A stretch of DNA of 64,000 bases, taken from Glycomyces terrestris. GTDB lineage: Bacteria; Actinomycetota; Actinomycetes; Mycobacteriales; Micromonosporaceae. The stretch is from positions 124,001-188,000 of the forward strand of contig NZ_RSEB01000001.1 in the NCBI RefSeq assembly GCF_003933745.1. The letters are read 5' to 3'. The position numbers were made by a program, and so were the translations under genes. Below are positions 1-8,723 of this stretch, one piece after another (within the stretch, counting starts at the first letter, position 1; every line of letters begins with the position of its first letter). The notes beneath the pieces are model-generated. The model worked only from the letters and a program-made list of their open reading frames with translations. It was not told where the DNA came from and ran no database searches.

Positions 1-379
1 TGACGATCGCGCCGGTGAGGTTCACGGTGGCGCCGTAGTCGTTGGCGCCGAGGGCGCCGGTCTGGTCGGTGACGTCGCCCGCGGTGGTCATGAACTTGAT
101 GAGCGCCGCGCCGGCGATGCCGCCGACGAACTGGGCGATCCAGTAGCCGACCGCGGTCCCGATGTCGACGCGGCCGGTCACCAGTGCGCCGAGCGTGACC
201 GCGGGGTTGACGTGGCAGCCCGAGATGGGGCCGATCGCGTAGGCCAGGGCGAACAGGACGAGGCCGAAGGCGAACGCGACGCCGGTGAAGCCGATCCCCT
301 CGATGCCGTACACGGCCGCGCCCACGGCGAAGAACACCAGGCAGAAGGTCCCGACCAGCTCGGCCCAGATCGCGCGCAT
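1..379 (-). CDS. Aquaporin / MIP-family channel, N-terminal part (gene runs off the window)
   Basis: This is an integral-membrane water or small-solute channel of the MIP family. About 126 codons are visible, starting at an ATG that reads MRAIWAELVGTFCLVFFAVG, the usual first transmembrane helix with the conserved glutamate. The first half-helix carries the hallmark NPA motif in the context SGCHVNPAVT, near residue 65. The second NPA motif lies beyond the left edge, so the gene is incomplete here. The context SGxHxNPAVTxG is more typical of AqpZ-type water channels than of GlpF glycerol facilitators, but selectivity cannot be judged without the second half. It is transcribed away from the fructan locus and separated by about 100 bases from the next gene, so a link to that locus is not implied. 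Confidence 0.9.
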   Translation of the reverse strand, partial: MRAIWAELVGTFCLVFFAVGAAVYGIEGIGFTGVAFAFGLVLFALAYAIGPISGCHVNPAVTLGALVTGRVDIGTAVGYWIAQFVGGIAGAALIKFMTTAGDVTDQTGALGANDYGATVNLTGAIV

Positions 380-485
380 CACGTCCCCCTCGAACGACCG
401 TCACATCCGTGTGATCCACAGAGGATCGCAGGGCCGACCGTGCTGTGCGGGTGTTTCGGCCATTTTCAGCCGATGGACGGGTCGG

Positions 486-1961
486 TCAGGTGCGGTCCGC
501 GCGGCGTCCCGATCGGGCCGCCGCGAGCAGCGCGGCGCCGACCAGCAGCGCCGCGGCCGCGGCGGCCGCGGGGGACGGCAGGTCCGCGCCGGTCACGGGG
601 AGCAGCGGCCGGGCCGCGCCGGTGCCCTGTGGCAGGGCATCGTCGCCGCCGTCGTCACCGGGCGCCGGGGTGTCCCCCGGCGGATCGGGGCACAGGCCGG
701 TGTCGCGGACGACGAAGTCCTGCCCGGTGATCGGCGCCTGGTCGGCGGACTCGACCTCGATGGTCCGCGTCAGGGCCTGCTCCGTCTGCTCGGGCGGGGT
801 GGCCGTGATGGTGTGCTCGCCGATCTCGGCGCGGTCGAACAGGTAGCGGCCTTCGGAGTCGGTCGTGGTCGCGACCTCGGTGCCGTCGGCGGCGGTGAGG
901 GTCACGGGGACGCCGCCGAGCGGGATGCCGCACTCGGTGGCGACGCTGCCGCCGACCGCGACGGGCTCGATGTCGCGGACGGTGAAGTCCACCGCGGACG
1001 GGCAGGTCGACAGGTCGGTGGTGGTGCGGCGCGCGCCTTCGACGATCATGCCGTCCGGGGCGATGACCTCCAGGTCGTACTCGGTTCCCATGGTGTAGGC
1101 GGGGAACGCGTACGCGCCGGTCGCGTCGGTCTGGGCCGACTCGAGCTTGGCGCCCGCGGCGTCGAAGAGGTTGACGGTCGCCCCGGCCACGCCGGCACCG
1201 GTGTTCTCGTCCGTCACGGTGCCGGTGAGGTCGCAGGCCATGGAGGCGAACCAGGTCTGGTAGACCGGGAAGCCCGAGCGGCGGGTGAAGACGAACGTGA
1301 GCTCCGACAGCGGCACGGTCGGCTCGAACCAGGCCGAGGCGCCGGACCGGTCGGCCGCGTCGGCGCGGCCGGTGAGCGTCATCGCCGACGCGTCCCAGGT
1401 CGGCGACTCGTCGTCCACGTTGGAGCACGACGGTCCGCCGGGGGCCTCGCTGGAGCAGTAGTTGAACGCGCCCTGGAACCCGATCTCGGCGGCGGTGACG
1501 GCGTCGCCGTCGACGTCCTCCGCCTCGATCCGCACCGCGTCGGCGTCGATGTCGCCGAGCACGAACGCGAAGAACCCCACCGGGGTCGGGCCGTCGAACC
1601 GGTACGTCGTGGTCGACGGCGACGCGGCGTTGTCCGCTGCGGGCCGGAGGTTCAGGTACGGCTCGCCGCGGCTCGACCCGTATTTCGCGCCGACCGGCGT
1701 GCCCTCGGACAGCCAGGTGCTCGACCCGGAGATCTCGCCGACGCCGCTGCCGCTGCGCGAATCGGTGGTGAACGACGCCTGGAGTCCCGGCGCGGTCCCG
1801 ATCGTCACCGCGCCCGTGTACGCCCCGGACGACCCGCCCCAGTCGCTCCAGTCGGCCCACGCGCCGGCGGACGTCTGCGCCTGCGCGGCCGCGGGAGGCG
1901 CCTGGCCGAGGGCGAGCGCGACGAGCATGAACACGGTGACGGTCAGTCCTCTTGCGAACAC
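486..1961 (-). CDS. Secreted LPXTG-anchored surface protein with repeated Cna-B/SdrD-like domains
   Basis: The protein has 491 residues. It begins at a GTG, with a signal peptide ending about residue 27 (...LGQAPPAAAQA). A roughly 210-residue acidic region follows, rich in Asp, Ser and Thr, with several Cys. Two tandem carboxypeptidase-regulatory/Cna-B-like beta-sandwich repeats come next, recognisable by G-x-P-V-x-L/V-x-D-x-x-G and GxYxF patterns (for example TDSEGRYLFDRAEIGEH near residue 370). The C-terminus is LPVTG, a hydrophobic stretch and an Arg-rich tail, which is a sortase sorting signal. It should therefore be covalently wall-anchored. The N-terminal region may bind a ligand, but I do not recognise a catalytic fold. 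It lies 115 bases downstream of the GH32-like/GH91 gene on the same strand and could be the last gene of the fructan operon. No strong terminator is visible in the gap. Confidence 0.75.
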   Translation of the reverse strand: MFARGLTVTVFMLVALALGQAPPAAAQAQTSAGAWADWSDWGGSSGAYTGAVTIGTAPGLQASFTTDSRSGSGVGEISGSSTWLSEGTPVGAKYGSSRGEPYLNLRPAADNAASPSTTTYRFDGPTPVGFFAFVLGDIDADAVRIEAEDVDGDAVTAAEIGFQGAFNYCSSEAPGGPSCSNVDDESPTWDASAMTLTGRADAADRSGASAWFEPTVPLSELTFVFTRRSGFPVYQTWFASMACDLTGTVTDENTGAGVAGATVNLFDAAGAKLESAQTDATGAYAFPAYTMGTEYDLEVIAPDGMIVEGARRTTTDLSTCPSAVDFTVRDIEPVAVGGSVATECGIPLGGVPVTLTAADGTEVATTTDSEGRYLFDRAEIGEHTITATPPEQTEQALTRTIEVESADQAPITGQDFVVRDTGLCPDPPGDTPAPGDDGGDDALPQGTGAARPLLPVTGADLPSPAAAAAAALLVGAALLAAARSGRRADRT

Positions 1962-2076
1962 AGTCGGGAAGCCTATCGGCTGCGCGCCCGATCGTCGGGC
2001 AGTTCGCCGCGCGAGTCGCGGACCGAGGGGTTCGCCTCCGCTCGGGATCGCGGACGGCGGCCCGTTCCGGGGGTTC

Positions 2077-4398
2077 TCACGCCTCGGCGTCCTCCCCGGG
2101 GACGGCGGGGCTCGGCCGGACGGCGTTCGCCGCGGGGTCCGCGTCGACCTGGCGTTCGGTCCCCGAGTCGAGGATCGTGTTCCGCCTGGACTCCGGGTCG
2201 ACCAGGACGGTGGTGACGGCGAGGCGCGCCGCGGCGTCGGTCGAGAGTAGGGCGTCGACCTGCGCCGCGTACGCGGAGGCGCCCGCCTCGCCGCGGGCCT
2301 GCATCGACACGACGTGGTTGGCGGCGACGTAGTTCCGCTCCCCCGCCTTGAGGCGGATGACGACGGGCGCCGCGCCCGCGGGGCGGACCCTGGCGGGGTC
2401 GACGATCGCGGAGAAGTGGTTCCCGATGACGGAGTTGCCGCTGCCGCTGACGGCGAGCAGCCCGAAGTCGTCGTCCAGGCCGTTGTCGACGCCGAAGAAG
2501 GGGGCCCAGGGTTCGTGGTCGCGCAGGAAGTGGTTCGAGCCGATCAGGTTCTCCGAGCTCGCCTCCAGCACGACCATCCCGGGGTAGAAGGAGTGGAGCC
2601 GGTTGCCGGTGACGCTCGACCTCGTGACGCCGTCGAGGCGGATGCTGCTCGCGCCGCGGGGGAAGACGTTGTTCGCGGTGATCAGGAGTCCGCCGTGGTG
2701 CTCCGCGTAGATCGAGTGGCCGTTGCAGCCGGCCCCGATCAGGTTGTCGGTGATCTTGGAGGCCTGGCCCCAGCCGCGCAGTTCGATGCAGCTGCCGCAT
2801 TCGGCGATGAAGTTGTCGTGGATCGAGAGCGCGTCGGCGTTGTGGACGGTGAGCGCGTGCTCGAGGTAGACGAAGCCCATGCCGTTGACGCGGAAGGAGT
2901 CGTTGGCGTCCGCGACGTAGATGCCGGTCTTGCCGTTGACGTAGGTGTTCTCCGGGTGGAGGCCCGAGCCGTCCGAGGCGAAGTGGAGTCCGTCGATGCA
3001 GAAGTCCGCGAACTCGACCGAGCTGATCCGCGGGTGGCCGCTTCGCGCGACGAGGAAGGCCGCGCCCGCGCGCTCGTCGTCTCCCGGGGGCAGGTCGACG
3101 AGGACGCGGCTGCCGCCGGGCCAGAGTTCGTGCAGGTCCGGCCATTCGTCCTCGGGCACGTTGAAGCGGATGCTCGACGAGGTGAAGCCGTGGCCGGCGC
3201 CCTCGATCCGCAGGAAGCTGAGGTCGATGAGGACCTGCGTGCGGAGGCGGTAGTCGCCGGGCGGCAGGTGGATCACCGCGCCGGGCTTGCCGCCGTCGCG
3301 GGCGTCGGCGTCCTTCTGGCGGCTCTTGATGTCGGCGATGATGCTGTTGAGCACCTCGCCGACGTCCTCGGCCGCGTCGCCGACGGGCCACTGCGTGACG
3401 TCGTAGTGGTTGGCGGGCATGGCGGTCCGCGTTCGCGCCGGTGCCTCGGACGGGGCGGTCCAGTCGACGGTGAGCCGGCCGTCGACCCATCGGACCGGTC
3501 GCGGGTCGGTGATCTCGCCGATCCAGTTCCCGTGGCCGTCCTCGTTGCGGAACGCCAGGAAGCGCCACTCCCCCGCCCGGTCCTGCACCAGGCGGCCGAC
3601 GTAGAGGCGCTCGTCGGTGATGCGGTACGCCTCCTCCAGTCGGAACGGCCCGGTCGGGGCGTCGATGGGGAAGGCCCACACGCCGCCCGCGGGGTCGCGG
3701 TCGCGGCGGCCCTGGGCGAGTTCGGGGCCGAGGCAGGAGAACAGGCCGACCGGGGTGCCGTCGACGACGGCGGTCTGGACCACTTCGACGTGCCCGAAGC
3801 CGGCGCCCGGCTCGGACAGCGGGGGCCGGACGGTCCAGTGGACGAGGTCCGGGGAGGTCGCGTGCCCGATCACGCCCCGGTCGTCGGGCGCGCCGCGGTT
3901 CGCGCGCGCGGTGGTCAGCATGTGCCAGCCGTCCTCGGCGCGGAACACCCACGGGTCGCGCCACGCCTGGTCCGGCCACTGCCGGGTCGCGGCCGTCTCG
4001 TACCAGCGGGGGTCCGGTTCGAGCACCTGCCGCTCGGGCTCGCGGCGCCAGGTGAAGAGGTCGTCGGAGACGACCGAGCTGATCCGCTGCGCGAGCCCGT
4101 CCTCGGCGCGGCTGACCGCCGTGTAGAACATCCGCCACCGGCCGTCGTCGCCGCGGACGACGGAGCCCGTCCAGGTCGCGAGGTCGTCGAAGGCGGGGGC
4201 GTCGTCGGGGATCACGGCGTCGGCGTGCTCGGTCCAGGTCGTCAGGTCGGTGGAGGTGGCGTGTCCGATCGAGGCGCGCCAGTGCCGCCGGTCGGGGTCG
4301 AGGAGCGCCCGGGGCGCCTTGAGGAAGTACAGGTGGTAGCGGTCGCCGTCGTCGGCGATCCAGAAGTCCCACACCCACGATGCGGCGAGTCGGAGCAT
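2077..4398 (-). CDS. Cytosolic fusion: GH32/GH43-like five-bladed domain + GH91 (difructose-anhydride / inulin fructotransferase) beta-helix
   Basis: The protein has 773 residues and no signal peptide. Residues 1-325 look like a clan GH-J (GH32/68-like) propeller: WDFW near Asp11 in the place of the WMNDPNG nucleophile motif, WRDPW at 147-150 as the RDP transition-state motif, and HVEVVQ with Glu205 as candidate acid/base. Residues 331-755 are a GH91 right-handed beta-helix, from HYDVTQWP through GFTSSSIRFNV to FIAECGSCIEL. The Asp/Glu pair that I recall as catalytic in GH91 (11 residues apart) is kept as Asp522 and Glu533. GH91 enzymes either convert inulin to difructose anhydride or hydrolyse the anhydride. 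Intracellular location and the ABC importer upstream favour the hydrolase. The start lies one base after the lacI stop, with AAAGG upstream, so the two genes are tightly coupled. The family assignment of the first domain is less certain than that of GH91. Confidence 0.85.
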   Translation of the reverse strand: MLRLAASWVWDFWIADDGDRYHLYFLKAPRALLDPDRRHWRASIGHATSTDLTTWTEHADAVIPDDAPAFDDLATWTGSVVRGDDGRWRMFYTAVSRAEDGLAQRISSVVSDDLFTWRREPERQVLEPDPRWYETAATRQWPDQAWRDPWVFRAEDGWHMLTTARANRGAPDDRGVIGHATSPDLVHWTVRPPLSEPGAGFGHVEVVQTAVVDGTPVGLFSCLGPELAQGRRDRDPAGGVWAFPIDAPTGPFRLEEAYRITDERLYVGRLVQDRAGEWRFLAFRNEDGHGNWIGEITDPRPVRWVDGRLTVDWTAPSEAPARTRTAMPANHYDVTQWPVGDAAEDVGEVLNSIIADIKSRQKDADARDGGKPGAVIHLPPGDYRLRTQVLIDLSFLRIEGAGHGFTSSSIRFNVPEDEWPDLHELWPGGSRVLVDLPPGDDERAGAAFLVARSGHPRISSVEFADFCIDGLHFASDGSGLHPENTYVNGKTGIYVADANDSFRVNGMGFVYLEHALTVHNADALSIHDNFIAECGSCIELRGWGQASKITDNLIGAGCNGHSIYAEHHGGLLITANNVFPRGASSIRLDGVTRSSVTGNRLHSFYPGMVVLEASSENLIGSNHFLRDHEPWAPFFGVDNGLDDDFGLLAVSGSGNSVIGNHFSAIVDPARVRPAGAAPVVIRLKAGERNYVAANHVVSMQARGEAGASAYAAQVDALLSTDAAARLAVTTVLVDPESRRNTILDSGTERQVDADPAANAVRPSPAVPGEDAEA

Positions 4399-4399
4399 G

Positions 4400-5455
4400 T
4401 CAGGCCTTTCGGGGTTCTCGGGGGGCGGCGACGGAGCCGCGGGTGACCAGGGGGCAGTGGAGGCGGGTCGGGCCGTCGGGGAGGCGCTTGTGGTCGGCGT
4501 CCCCGCTGAGCAGGTGCACGAGCATCTCGACGGCCCACTCGCCCATCTCGTAGTGCGGCAGCGCCACCGTGGTGAGGCCGGGGAAGAGGTTCGCGGCGAT
4601 GAGCTCCTGGTTGTCGAAGCCCACGATGGACAGGTCGCGCGGGATGTCGAGGCCGAGCTCGGCCGCGGCCTGGTAGGCGCCCATCGCCATCCGGTCGTTG
4701 TAGCAGAACAGGGCGGTCGGCCGGTCGTCCCCGGCGAGGACCTCCCGGGCGAGCGCGTGGCCGGGCCGGGTCTCGGAGGGCGCCTGGAGGATCAGCCGGT
4801 CCTCGGCCACAATGCCGTGCCGGTGCAGCACCTGCTTGTAGCCGACGAGGCGCTCGTGGGTGGCGGGCACGTCGTCGACGTTGTTGAGGAAGCCGATGCG
4901 CCGGTGGCCGGCCTCGACGAGGTGGGTGACGGCGGCGACCGCGCCGCCCACCTCGTCGGGGACGACCGCCGGGAGGAGGCCGTCCCGGTCGGTCGCGTCG
5001 ATCAGCACCGCCGGCACGTCCCGCAGGTTCGCGGGCACGGACACCTCGCGGTGGTACATCGTGGCGTAGAGGACGGCCTCGACCTGCCGGTCGATGAGCG
5101 TCTGGACGTCGTCCCGGTGCGAGCCGCCGCTGGATTCGCGCTCGGCGTTGACGATGACGAGGGTCAGGTCGTGGGCGCGCGCCGCGTCCTGCGCGCCGAG
5201 GATGATCCGGCCCGCGTGCGGGGTCGTCGCGATCTCCTCGCTCAGCAGCCCGATCAGCCCGGACCGGTTGGTGCGCAGGGCGCGCGCCGCCCGGTTGGGA
5301 CCGTAGCCGAGCTGGGCCGCCGCCGCGCGGACCCGCGCGCGGGTCTCCGCGGAGACGCGGGTCTGCGGCGTGTCGTTGAGGACGTGCGACACCGTGGTGA
5401 TGGAGACGCCGGCCAGCCGGGCCACGTCTCGGATGCCCACTCCGTTCACCGCCAT
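4400..5455 (-). CDS. LacI-family transcriptional regulator of the fructan locus
   Basis: The protein has 351 residues. The N-terminal helix-turn-helix GIRDVARLAGVSITTVSHVL (residues 6-26) and hinge are followed by a periplasmic-binding-protein-like sugar-sensing domain, the standard LacI/GalR layout and length. It sits inside the minus-strand operon, 37 bases after the second permease gene and one base before the GH32-like/GH91 gene. It probably senses the imported sugar (difructose anhydride or a breakdown product) and acts on the palindromes between the solute-binding-protein gene and the divergent GH91 gene. The assignment to LacI is secure. The effector and the operators are inferred from position. 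Confidence 0.92.
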   Translation of the reverse strand: MAVNGVGIRDVARLAGVSITTVSHVLNDTPQTRVSAETRARVRAAAAQLGYGPNRAARALRTNRSGLIGLLSEEIATTPHAGRIILGAQDAARAHDLTLVIVNAERESSGGSHRDDVQTLIDRQVEAVLYATMYHREVSVPANLRDVPAVLIDATDRDGLLPAVVPDEVGGAVAAVTHLVEAGHRRIGFLNNVDDVPATHERLVGYKQVLHRHGIVAEDRLILQAPSETRPGHALAREVLAGDDRPTALFCYNDRMAMGAYQAAAELGLDIPRDLSIVGFDNQELIAANLFPGLTTVALPHYEMGEWAVEMLVHLLSGDADHKRLPDGPTRLHCPLVTRGSVAAPREPRKA

Positions 5456-5492
5456 TGCCGTCTCCTGTCTGCTCGCATCCGGTTGCCTCCGT

Positions 5493-6332
5493 TCATCCTT
5501 TCACCGCGCCGAGGGTCAGGCCCGCGACGATGTGGCGCTGGAGCGTGAGGGTGAGCAGGATGACCGGGATCGAGTAGACGGCGGCGAGCGCCGTCATCGC
5601 GCCCCAGTCGAGCCCGAACTGCGTCTGGAAGTTCGCGATCACGATGGGGGTCGTCTGCGCGCGCACCGAGGTGAGCAGCAGGGCGAACAGGAACTCGTTC
5701 CACGAGGCGAGGAACGTGAAGATCGCCGTCACCGCCAGGCCGCCGGAGACCACCGGCAGGACGACCCTCCACAGTGCTCCGATCCGGGAGGCGCCGTCCA
5801 TCTTGGCGGCCTCCTCGATCTCGTCGGGGACGGCCTCGAAGAAGCTCGCCATGAGCCAGATCGAGAGCGGCAGCGAGATCGTCGTGTGGGCGATCGCGAG
5901 CGCGAAGGAGGTGTCGTTGATCCCCAAGGCGCGCATGGTCTCCACGAGCGGGGCGCCGACCGCGATCGTCGGCACCATCCGGGTGACGAGCGCCGCGAGC
6001 ACGAACACCCGCCCGCTGGGGGTGCGGTACCTGGTGACCGCGTAGGCCGCCGGCACCGCGAGGACGAGCGAGATCAGCGTGCTGAGCACGGCGGTCATGA
6101 CGCTGTTGACGAGCGCCGGGACGACGCCCTCCTTCGAGAGGGCCGCCGTGTAGTTCTCCAGCGTCCAGACGTCCGGGACGACCGACGGGGGCACGGCGAT
6201 CGCCTCGCTCGGGGGCTTGAAGGAGGTGAGCAGGAGGTAGGCGAACGGGAAGCCGTACAGCACCAGGATCACGGCGAGGAGGACGAGGAGGATCGCCTTC
6301 GTCGATCGGCGGCGGGTCTCGATGCCGTTCAT
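5493..6332 (-). CDS. ABC sugar transporter permease, MalG-like
   Basis: This 279-residue inner-membrane permease has six predicted transmembrane helices. The cytoplasmic EAA loop reads EEAAKMDGASRIGALWRVVLP, matching the EAA-3-G-9-I-x-LP signature that docks the ATPase. The ATG start overlaps the stop of the preceding permease by four bases (ATGA), so the two are translationally coupled and should form a heterodimer. This is the carbohydrate-uptake class 1 layout. No ATPase gene is present in this operon, which fits the many actinobacterial sugar importers that share an MsiK-type ATPase encoded elsewhere. The substrate is inferred from the GH91 neighbours to be difructose anhydride or fructo-oligosaccharide. 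Confidence 0.9.
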   Translation of the reverse strand: MNGIETRRRSTKAILLVLLAVILVLYGFPFAYLLLTSFKPPSEAIAVPPSVVPDVWTLENYTAALSKEGVVPALVNSVMTAVLSTLISLVLAVPAAYAVTRYRTPSGRVFVLAALVTRMVPTIAVGAPLVETMRALGINDTSFALAIAHTTISLPLSIWLMASFFEAVPDEIEEAAKMDGASRIGALWRVVLPVVSGGLAVTAIFTFLASWNEFLFALLLTSVRAQTTPIVIANFQTQFGLDWGAMTALAAVYSIPVILLTLTLQRHIVAGLTLGAVKG

Positions 6333-7216
6333 CGGGCCTCCCCCGGCCGCCAGATCGCGGCGACGGCGACGGACGCGACGAGGAGCATCCCGATCAGGTA
6401 GATCGTGCCCATCGCGCTCGCGAGGCCGATGTCGCCGTAGCGGGTCATGGTGCGGTAGATGAGCAGGCTGAGCGTGGTCGTGCTCTCCTGCGGGCCGCCG
6501 TTGGTCTGGATGAGGATGATGTCGAACGCGCGGGCCGCGTCGATGCCGCGGACGATGAGCGCGACGGCCATCACCGGGCGCAGCAGCGGGAGGATCACCC
6601 GGAACAGCATCGTGGGGAAGCGCGCGCCGTCGATGCGGGCGGCCTCCAGGATCTCGCCGGGGATGGTCTGGAGGCCGGCGAAGAGTACGAGGGTGATGAA
6701 CGACGTCGTCAGCCAGACGTCCGGGAGGGCGACGGCGAACAGCGCGATCGCCGGGTCGCTCAGCCAGCCGACCTGGTCCGCGCTCTGGAGGACGCCGGCC
6801 CGGACGAGGAGCTCGTTGACGATCCCGAAGTTGTCGATGAGCAGGAAGCGCCACAGCAGCCCGGCCACGACGGGCGCGATCATGAGCGGGTACATGAAGA
6901 TCGTGCGGAACACCGTCGAGCGCCGGCCGAGCGCGGCGAAGATCAGCGCGACGGCGAGTCCGAGCGCGAACTCGAGCACCACGACGACGACCGTGTAGAC
7001 GACGGTGCGGGCGGACGCGCCCTGGAACGACGCCGAGGCGAACGCGTCGATGAAGTTCTGGAGGCCGACCGGGGTGCGGGGCCCGCCCGCGATCGGCGAG
7101 ATGTCGTAGAAGGCGTTCGAGACGAACCGGACGAGCGGCCAGAGCACGAAGGCCGCGAGGAAGAGGGCTGCCGGCGCCATGAGCAGCAGGGCGAACCGGC
7201 GATCGGTGACACGCAC
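6329..7216 (-). CDS. ABC sugar transporter permease, MalF-like
   Basis: This 295-residue membrane permease begins at a GTG (MRVTDRRFALLLMAPAALFL). It has about six transmembrane segments, and an EAA loop near residue 205 reads LEAARIDGARFPTMLFRVILP. It pairs with the MalG-like partner that overlaps its stop codon by four bases. A strong hairpin at 7242-7273 separates it from the solute-binding-protein gene upstream, a common way to keep permease levels below those of the binding protein. The family is certain. Substrate specificity is taken from the locus, not from the protein itself. Confidence 0.9.
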   Translation of the reverse strand: MRVTDRRFALLLMAPAALFLAAFVLWPLVRFVSNAFYDISPIAGGPRTPVGLQNFIDAFASASFQGASARTVVYTVVVVVLEFALGLAVALIFAALGRRSTVFRTIFMYPLMIAPVVAGLLWRFLLIDNFGIVNELLVRAGVLQSADQVGWLSDPAIALFAVALPDVWLTTSFITLVLFAGLQTIPGEILEAARIDGARFPTMLFRVILPLLRPVMAVALIVRGIDAARAFDIILIQTNGGPQESTTTLSLLIYRTMTRYGDIGLASAMGTIYLIGMLLVASVAVAAIWRPGEAR

Positions 7217-7241
7217 AGTGGATGGTCCTTCTGGTCGGTGG

Positions 7242-7273
7242 GGCGGCCGGCGGCTGCGGTGCCGCCGGCCGCC
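7242..7273 (-). terminator. Intra-operon hairpin between binding-protein and permease genes
   Basis: Two perfect 13-base arms (7242-7254 and 7261-7273) with a six-base loop lie right after the stop of the solute-binding-protein gene and before the first permease. No T-run follows, as is normal in very GC-rich genomes. It may act as a partial terminator or an RNA-stabilising 3' stem that raises the binding protein over the permeases. Confidence 0.6.
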
Positions 7274-7279
7274 GGGCGG

Positions 7280-8578
7280 CTAGCGGAGGATCGCCTCGAT
7301 CTGCGCTTCCGCCTCCTTCAGCAGGGCGGCGTTGTCCGCCCCCGGTTCGACGGCCTTCTGGAGCATGGGCGTGAGCACGGTGTCGACGATCTCCTGCCAC
7401 TGCGGCGTCGCCGGGCGGGCGCGGGTGGCCGGGGCGTTGAGCGTCTCGAGGAGGGCGGGGTAGTGCTCCCTGCCGGCGACGTCGGCCTGCGACTCGAACG
7501 CCGAGACGCGCGCGGCCAGGCCCAGCGAGGTGTCGATCGAGAGCTCGTTGTGCTCGTAGGCGAAGGCGATGAAGTCCTTCGCGAGCTCCTGCTTCGCGCC
7601 CGCCGCGGGCACCGAGAGGTACCAGGCGCCGGGGACGCCCGCGACGCCGCCGTCGCCCGCGATCATGGGGGCGACGCCGATCCGGCCGGCGACGGGCGAG
7701 TCGTCGGGGGTCTGGGTGTAGGCGTGGCCCCAGAACCGCATCATGGCGAGCTGGCCCTGGTAGAAGAGGTTCTGCGCTCCGGCCCAGTCCAGCTGCGCCG
7801 CTCCGGCGGGGGCGTACGGCAGGAGGCTCGTGTAGTAGTCGAGGGCCGCCAGGTGCTCGGCGTCGTCGATGGTGACCTCGCCGCGCTCCGGGTCGAGGAC
7901 CATGTGCTCCTCGCCGGTCTGGGAGACGGTGGCGAGCCACTCGGTCTCGACGGCGCCCTTGACGTCGGTGCCGTAGAGGTCGGTCTGGCCGTCGCCGTCG
8001 GTGTCGCGCGTGAAGAACTCCGCGGCGTCGCGGTACTGCTCCCAGGTCGTGGGCGGCGCGAGCGGGTAGCCGTACCTCGCCTCGAAGTCGGCCTGGTGCT
8101 GCGGGTCCTCGAACAGGTCGGTGCGGTAGTAGAGGATCTCGGCGTTGGTGAAGATCGGCATGCCGACGTACGCGCCGCCGACCTGCGCCTCGGACACGAG
8201 GCCCGGGAACAGGTCGGCCTTCACGTCGTCGGTGAACAGGTCGTCGAGGGGGGCGACGCCGTCGGCGAACGCGCTCAACCAGATCGCGTCGAGCGCGGCG
8301 ACGTCGAAGGAGACGCTGCCCGAGCCGAGCTCGGTCTGGACGCGGTCGTAGAGGCCGTCGTAGGGAAGTTCGACGAGGGTGACGGCGGTTCCCGTCTCCT
8401 GCTCGTAGAGGTCGGCGATCGGCTCCAGTTCCGCCAGTCCGCCGCCCTCCACGACGACGGTGAGCTCGTCCGCGGCGGGGTCGCCGCCGGCGCCGCAGCC
8501 GGAGAGCGCGAGCGCGGCCGCCGTCGCGGCGGCGAGTGCGGCGGCCGGGACACGACCGCGGGTCCTGCGAAGCGTCAT
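7280..8578 (-). CDS. Extracellular sugar-binding lipoprotein of an ABC importer
   Basis: The protein has 432 residues. Its lipoprotein signal ends in the lipobox LALSGC, with Cys near residue 29, followed by the alpha/beta fold of family 1 extracellular solute-binding proteins (LTVVVEGGGLAELEPIADLYEQETG onward). GGAG about eight bases before the ATG supports the start. It is the first gene of the operon and is read away from the operator-rich divergent promoter. It should capture the sugar outside the membrane and hand it to the two permeases. The GH91 genes on both sides make difructose anhydride or inulin-derived oligosaccharides the best guess for the ligand. Confidence 0.92.
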   Translation of the reverse strand: MTLRRTRGRVPAAALAAATAAALALSGCGAGGDPAADELTVVVEGGGLAELEPIADLYEQETGTAVTLVELPYDGLYDRVQTELGSGSVSFDVAALDAIWLSAFADGVAPLDDLFTDDVKADLFPGLVSEAQVGGAYVGMPIFTNAEILYYRTDLFEDPQHQADFEARYGYPLAPPTTWEQYRDAAEFFTRDTDGDGQTDLYGTDVKGAVETEWLATVSQTGEEHMVLDPERGEVTIDDAEHLAALDYYTSLLPYAPAGAAQLDWAGAQNLFYQGQLAMMRFWGHAYTQTPDDSPVAGRIGVAPMIAGDGGVAGVPGAWYLSVPAAGAKQELAKDFIAFAYEHNELSIDTSLGLAARVSAFESQADVAGREHYPALLETLNAPATRARPATPQWQEIVDTVLTPMLQKAVEPGADNAALLKEAEAQIEAILR

Positions 8579-8641
8579 GACTTCGACTCCATTCTTGTAG
8601 CAGCTCTGCTACGCGTGAGGGGTCACCGTCGGGGCCGGTGA

Positions 8642-8666
8642 CAAAACGTTTTGACAAAACGTCTTG
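8642..8666. promoter_or_regulatory. Tandem LacI-type operators on the ABC-operon side
   Basis: CAAAACGTTTTG at 8642-8653 is a perfect 12-base palindrome with the central CG typical of LacI/GalR sites. One base later CAAAACGTCTTG (8655-8666) repeats it with one change. They lie about 65-90 bases before the start of the binding-protein gene. A further inverted repeat, GTAGCAG-CT-CTGCTAC (8597-8612), sits in its 5' leader. The LacI protein encoded in the operon is the obvious ligand. Confidence 0.7.
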
Positions 8667-8723
8667 GCACGAGTGTGCGACCCCGGCTCGGCGGCTGTCA
8701 ATGCCAAACACTGAAAAAATCCC

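Noticed and set aside
285-2216. Long plus-strand ORF of 643 codons antisense to the LPXTG and GH91-fusion genes
   Set aside because: Low-complexity Arg/Gly/Ala-rich product with no domain; typical antisense shadow in very GC-rich DNA. The same holds for the many other long frames opposite or out of phase with real genes.
5493-8711. A 1072-codon minus-strand frame covering the whole ABC transporter region
   Set aside because: Only the last 279 codons (from 6332) match a protein family. The upstream part is an out-of-frame reading of the MalF-like and binding-protein genes, which are intact in their own frames.
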